From assembly GCA_947165405.1 (NCBI GenBank), contig CAMVAG010000094.1:1-8495 (forward strand): 8,495 nucleotides of DNA. Reading direction: 5' to 3'. The position numbers were made by a program, and so were the translations under genes. Of the stretch, positions 6,780-8,495 are shown in pieces. How positions within the stretch are numbered: the first letter of the stretch is position 1; each line of letters opens with the position of its first letter. The notes beneath the pieces are model-generated. The model ran no database searches. It saw only the letters and a program-made list of their open reading frames with translations, and was not told the origin of the DNA. The DNA is from an uncultured Selenomonadales bacterium (GTDB lineage Bacteria > Bacillota > Negativicutes > Selenomonadales > Selenomonadaceae).

Positions 6780-8150
6780 GTGAAGGATACGATAAGCGCG
6801 CTTGCGACAGCGGCAGGTAATTCCGGCGTCGGGATTATTCGAATCAGCGGCGAGGATTCGATTGCCGTTGCCGAAAAAATTTTTGACAAGCCGCTCACTC
6901 AAATCGAAGACAGGAAAATTATTTTCGGGCACGTGAAAAATTTTTCGGGCGAAGTCGTCGACGAGGCGATTGCTCTTGTCATGCGCGCCCCGAAATCTTA
7001 CACGCGGGAGAATGTCGTTGAGCTGCAATGTCACGGCGGGAGCGTTGTCTTGCGCGAAATTTTAAAGCTTACGTTCGAGGCGGGAGCACGTCCTGCCGAG
7101 CGCGGCGAATTCACAAAGCGAGCCTTCCTCAACGGGCGAATCGACTTGACACAGGCGCAAGCTGTCCTCGACGTGATTCAAGCCAAAACCACAGCCGCGT
7201 TGACCGTTGCGCAAAATCAGTTGGCGGGCAAAACTTCAAAGACGATTCGCGAGATACGGCAGGCTATTTTAAATTCGACGGCGCACATTGAGGCGACAAT
7301 TGACTTTCCCGAAGACGACCTCGACGACGTGACTTTGAACGAAGTCGACAAAAATATTTCGGAGCAAATTCTCAAGCTCAATAAATTTTTGGAGAATCAA
7401 TCGGCGGGAAAAATTTTGCGTGAAGGTTTGGAGACGGCGATAATCGGCAAGCCCAATGTCGGCAAGTCGAGCCTGCTGAATTTTTTCGCGAAGACCGAAC
7501 GCGCAATCGTCACGGACATTCCCGGCACGACACGCGACCAAATTGAGGAATTCGTCAACGTCGGCGGCGTCCCCTTGAAGATTATCGACACGGCAGGCAT
7601 CAGAAATTCAAATGACGCCGTCGAAAAAATCGGCATTGCCCGCGCCAAAGATTGTGCCGAGCGCGCCGAATTGATTCTTGCGCTTTTCGACGCATCAAGA
7701 CCGCTTGACAACGAGGACGAGGAAATTTTTAAGCTTTTGCCGAATCGCGACGCGATTATTTTGCTGACCAAGATTGATTTGCCTTGCGTCACGACCGCCG
7801 AAGAAATTGAAAAAAAAATTGCGCATTACGCATTGCGCATTACGCATTGTTTTGAGATTTCTCTCAAGAGCGGGGCGGGCGTCGAAAAATTTTTTAACGC
7901 GATAACCGAACGAGTCGGCACGATTGATTTTGAAATGAGCTTCGTCCGCGACGAACGCGAGGCCAATCTTTTGCGACAAGCCGTCAAACATCTGCGCGAG
8001 GCTCAAGAGACGATTCGTCAAAACGTCGGGATTGATTTTGTTTCGATTGACTTACGAGCCGCCCTCGAATGCTTGAGCGAATTGACGGGCGAATCTGTCA
8101 GCGAAGACGTTATCAACGAAATTTTTTCCAAGTTCTGTATCGGCAAATGA
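6780..8150 (+). CDS. mnmE: tRNA uridine-5-carboxymethylaminomethyl modification GTPase MnmE (TrmE)
   Basis: With MnmG, this GTPase builds the (carboxymethyl)aminomethyl group on wobble uridine 34 of several tRNAs, using a folate-bound one-carbon unit. The 456 residues match the family length. The start is GTG at 6780, with GAAGGTG (6768-6774) upstream, and the N-terminus DTISALATAAGNSGVGIIRISG fits the family's DTIxAxATxxGxGGIGIIRISG. The folate-binding domain is at about 1-118, the helical domain follows, and the inserted G domain has GKPNVGKS (223-230), GTTRD (249-253), DTAG (270-273), TKID (330-333, where most members have NKxD) and SLK (361-363, for SAK). The C-terminus is FCIGK, with the conserved Cys453. 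Residues 347-357, between the G4 and G5 motifs, are encoded by a run of heptamer repeats. It is not next to mnmG, jag, yidC or rnpA, and I see no promoter of its own after the preceding terminator. It converges on the - strand gene with 3 bases between stops. Confidence 0.96.
   Translation: MKDTISALATAAGNSGVGIIRISGEDSIAVAEKIFDKPLTQIEDRKIIFGHVKNFSGEVVDEAIALVMRAPKSYTRENVVELQCHGGSVVLREILKLTFEAGARPAERGEFTKRAFLNGRIDLTQAQAVLDVIQAKTTAALTVAQNQLAGKTSKTIREIRQAILNSTAHIEATIDFPEDDLDDVTLNEVDKNISEQILKLNKFLENQSAGKILREGLETAIIGKPNVGKSSLLNFFAKTERAIVTDIPGTTRDQIEEFVNVGGVPLKIIDTAGIRNSNDAVEKIGIARAKDCAERAELILALFDASRPLDNEDEEIFKLLPNRDAIILLTKIDLPCVTTAEEIEKKIAHYALRITHCFEISLKSGAGVEKFFNAITERVGTIDFEMSFVRDEREANLLRQAVKHLREAQETIRQNVGIDFVSIDLRAALECLSELTGESVSEDVINEIFSKFCIGK
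7818..7849 (+). repeat. Tandem heptamer repeat ATTGCGC/ATTACGC inside mnmE
   Basis: Four and a half heptamers alternate as ATTGCGC, ATTACGC, ATTGCGC, ATTACGC, ATTG, which is also two perfect copies of a 14-bp unit (7818-7831 and 7832-7845) plus 4 bases. Because 14 is not a multiple of 3, the two copies are read in different frames and give different peptides (IAHYAL, then RITHC), residues 347-357 of MnmE. Similar heptamer arrays are known as short tandemly repeated repetitive sequences, usually between genes. Here the array is in frame and the gene is intact. Confidence 0.9.
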
Positions 8151-8163
8151 TTTTTATCGGCAA
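8138..8163. repeat. 9-bp direct repeat across the convergent mnmE / FkbM junction
   Basis: TATCGGCAA occurs at 8138-8146 (last codons of mnmE) and again at 8155-8163 (last codons of the - strand gene), 17 bp apart. Between them lie the mnmE stop codon and a T-run of five. It could be chance, replication slippage, or the scar of the event that joined these two genes. Confidence 0.5.
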
Positions 8164-8495
8164 TAAAGAACCATTTCCCAAGGGGTAGGCACAAGATAAT
8201 TTAATCCGAAATATCTCAAGACCCTGCGCTCTTCATCATTGAGAATGTAATCCGAGCTGTCGATTCTATAGTGGCGGAACTCAAATTCATAATCGGGGCG
8301 CAAAGATTTTATATAAGTTGCGAGCGACCATAAATCTTCGGGCTTGTGATAGGCGCTGACAGCCATTTTCGGTTTGCAACGGGTGATTGTTTTCGCCGCG
8401 CCGTGAAGCATTTCCAATTCCGCGCCCTCGATGTCGAGCTTGATGTAATCGACGCGGGGCAAATTTTTTCTTGCAACGTAGGTGTCGAGGTCGAT
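8154..8495 (-). CDS. FkbM family methyltransferase, C-terminal part (gene runs off the window)
   Basis: The reading frame is open from the right edge of the window to the stop TAA (complement of 8154-8156), giving 113 residues; the true start lies beyond 8495. The TTG at 8460-8462 is an internal codon and not a start, because family-like sequence (IDLDTYVARKNLPRVDYIK) continues upstream of it. The segment DYIKLDIEGAELEMLHG is the hallmark of FkbM-type SAM-dependent O-methyltransferases (IKxDxEGAExxxLxG), where the Asp-x-Glu-Gly lies near the active site. Such enzymes methylate sugar or polyketide hydroxyls and are common in glycan and surface polysaccharide clusters; the substrate here is unknown. 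It converges with mnmE, with only 8151-8153 between stops and no visible terminator for either gene. Confidence 0.88.
   Translation of the reverse strand: MDLDTYVARKNLPRVDYIKLDIEGAELEMLHGAAKTITRCKPKMAVSAYHKPEDLWSLATYIKSLRPDYEFEFRHYRIDSSDYILNDEERRVLRYFGLNYLVPTPWEMVLYCR

Noticed and set aside
5748..7034. 428-codon open frame on the - strand across the end of the GH32 gene and the start of mnmE
   Set aside because: It is antisense to two clearly conserved genes and crosses a terminator. It is open because the sense genes rarely use TTA, CTA or TCA codons in that register. No family features are visible.
8460..8462. TTG start for the - strand methyltransferase
   Set aside because: Family-like sequence continues in frame to the window edge, so the gene is cut by the window and this codon is internal.

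Overview
The window carries five complete protein genes and one small membrane-protein gene on the + strand, plus the 3' part of a gene on the - strand. There is no mobile element, CRISPR array, rRNA or tRNA that I can recognise. Mixed GC content with AT-rich, T-tract-ended intergenic regions, strong GGAGG ribosome binding sites, consensus promoters, a PEP-dependent sugar phosphotransferase system and GH32-based sucrose use all suggest an anaerobic, fermentative Firmicutes-type bacterium. My best guess is a Negativicutes/Selenomonadales relative. That is an impression from protein style, not something the sequence proves.

Region 1 (1-2727): an extended -10 element and a strong RBS precede ilvB, the acetolactate synthase catalytic subunit. 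Ten bases later comes a signal-peptide-bearing protein that looks like a divergent SAM-dependent methyltransferase. A rho-independent terminator closes this pair. No small (regulatory) subunit gene ilvN lies beside ilvB.

Region 2 (2728-6767): a sucrose-type uptake and cleavage operon. A near-perfect promoter (TTGACG, 17 bp, TATAAT) is followed directly by overlapping inverted repeats and a T-run that could be an operator or an early attenuator. Next come a PTS permease with the unusual domain order IIA-IIB-IIC, a GC-rich hairpin, an 86-residue coiled-coil protein with a C-terminal membrane segment, and a GH32 fructosidase/sucrose-6-phosphate hydrolase. A second terminator ends the operon. The permease would phosphorylate sucrose (or another beta-fructoside) on entry and the GH32 enzyme would split it in the cytoplasm. 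Neither a fructokinase nor a ScrR-type regulator is in view.

Region 3 (6768-8495): mnmE, the tRNA U34-modifying GTPase, starts with GTG, and its RBS abuts the T-run of the previous terminator. Its G domain contains an in-frame run of heptamer repeats. It meets a convergent FkbM-family methyltransferase gene with only 3 bases between the two stop codons. mnmE is not beside mnmG, yidC or rnpA here, so it has left the gene cluster where it is usually found.

I see no clearly new multi-gene system. The items most worth a second look are the small membrane protein inside the PTS operon, the exported methyltransferase-like protein, the heptamer repeats inside mnmE, and the compact leader of the PTS gene.
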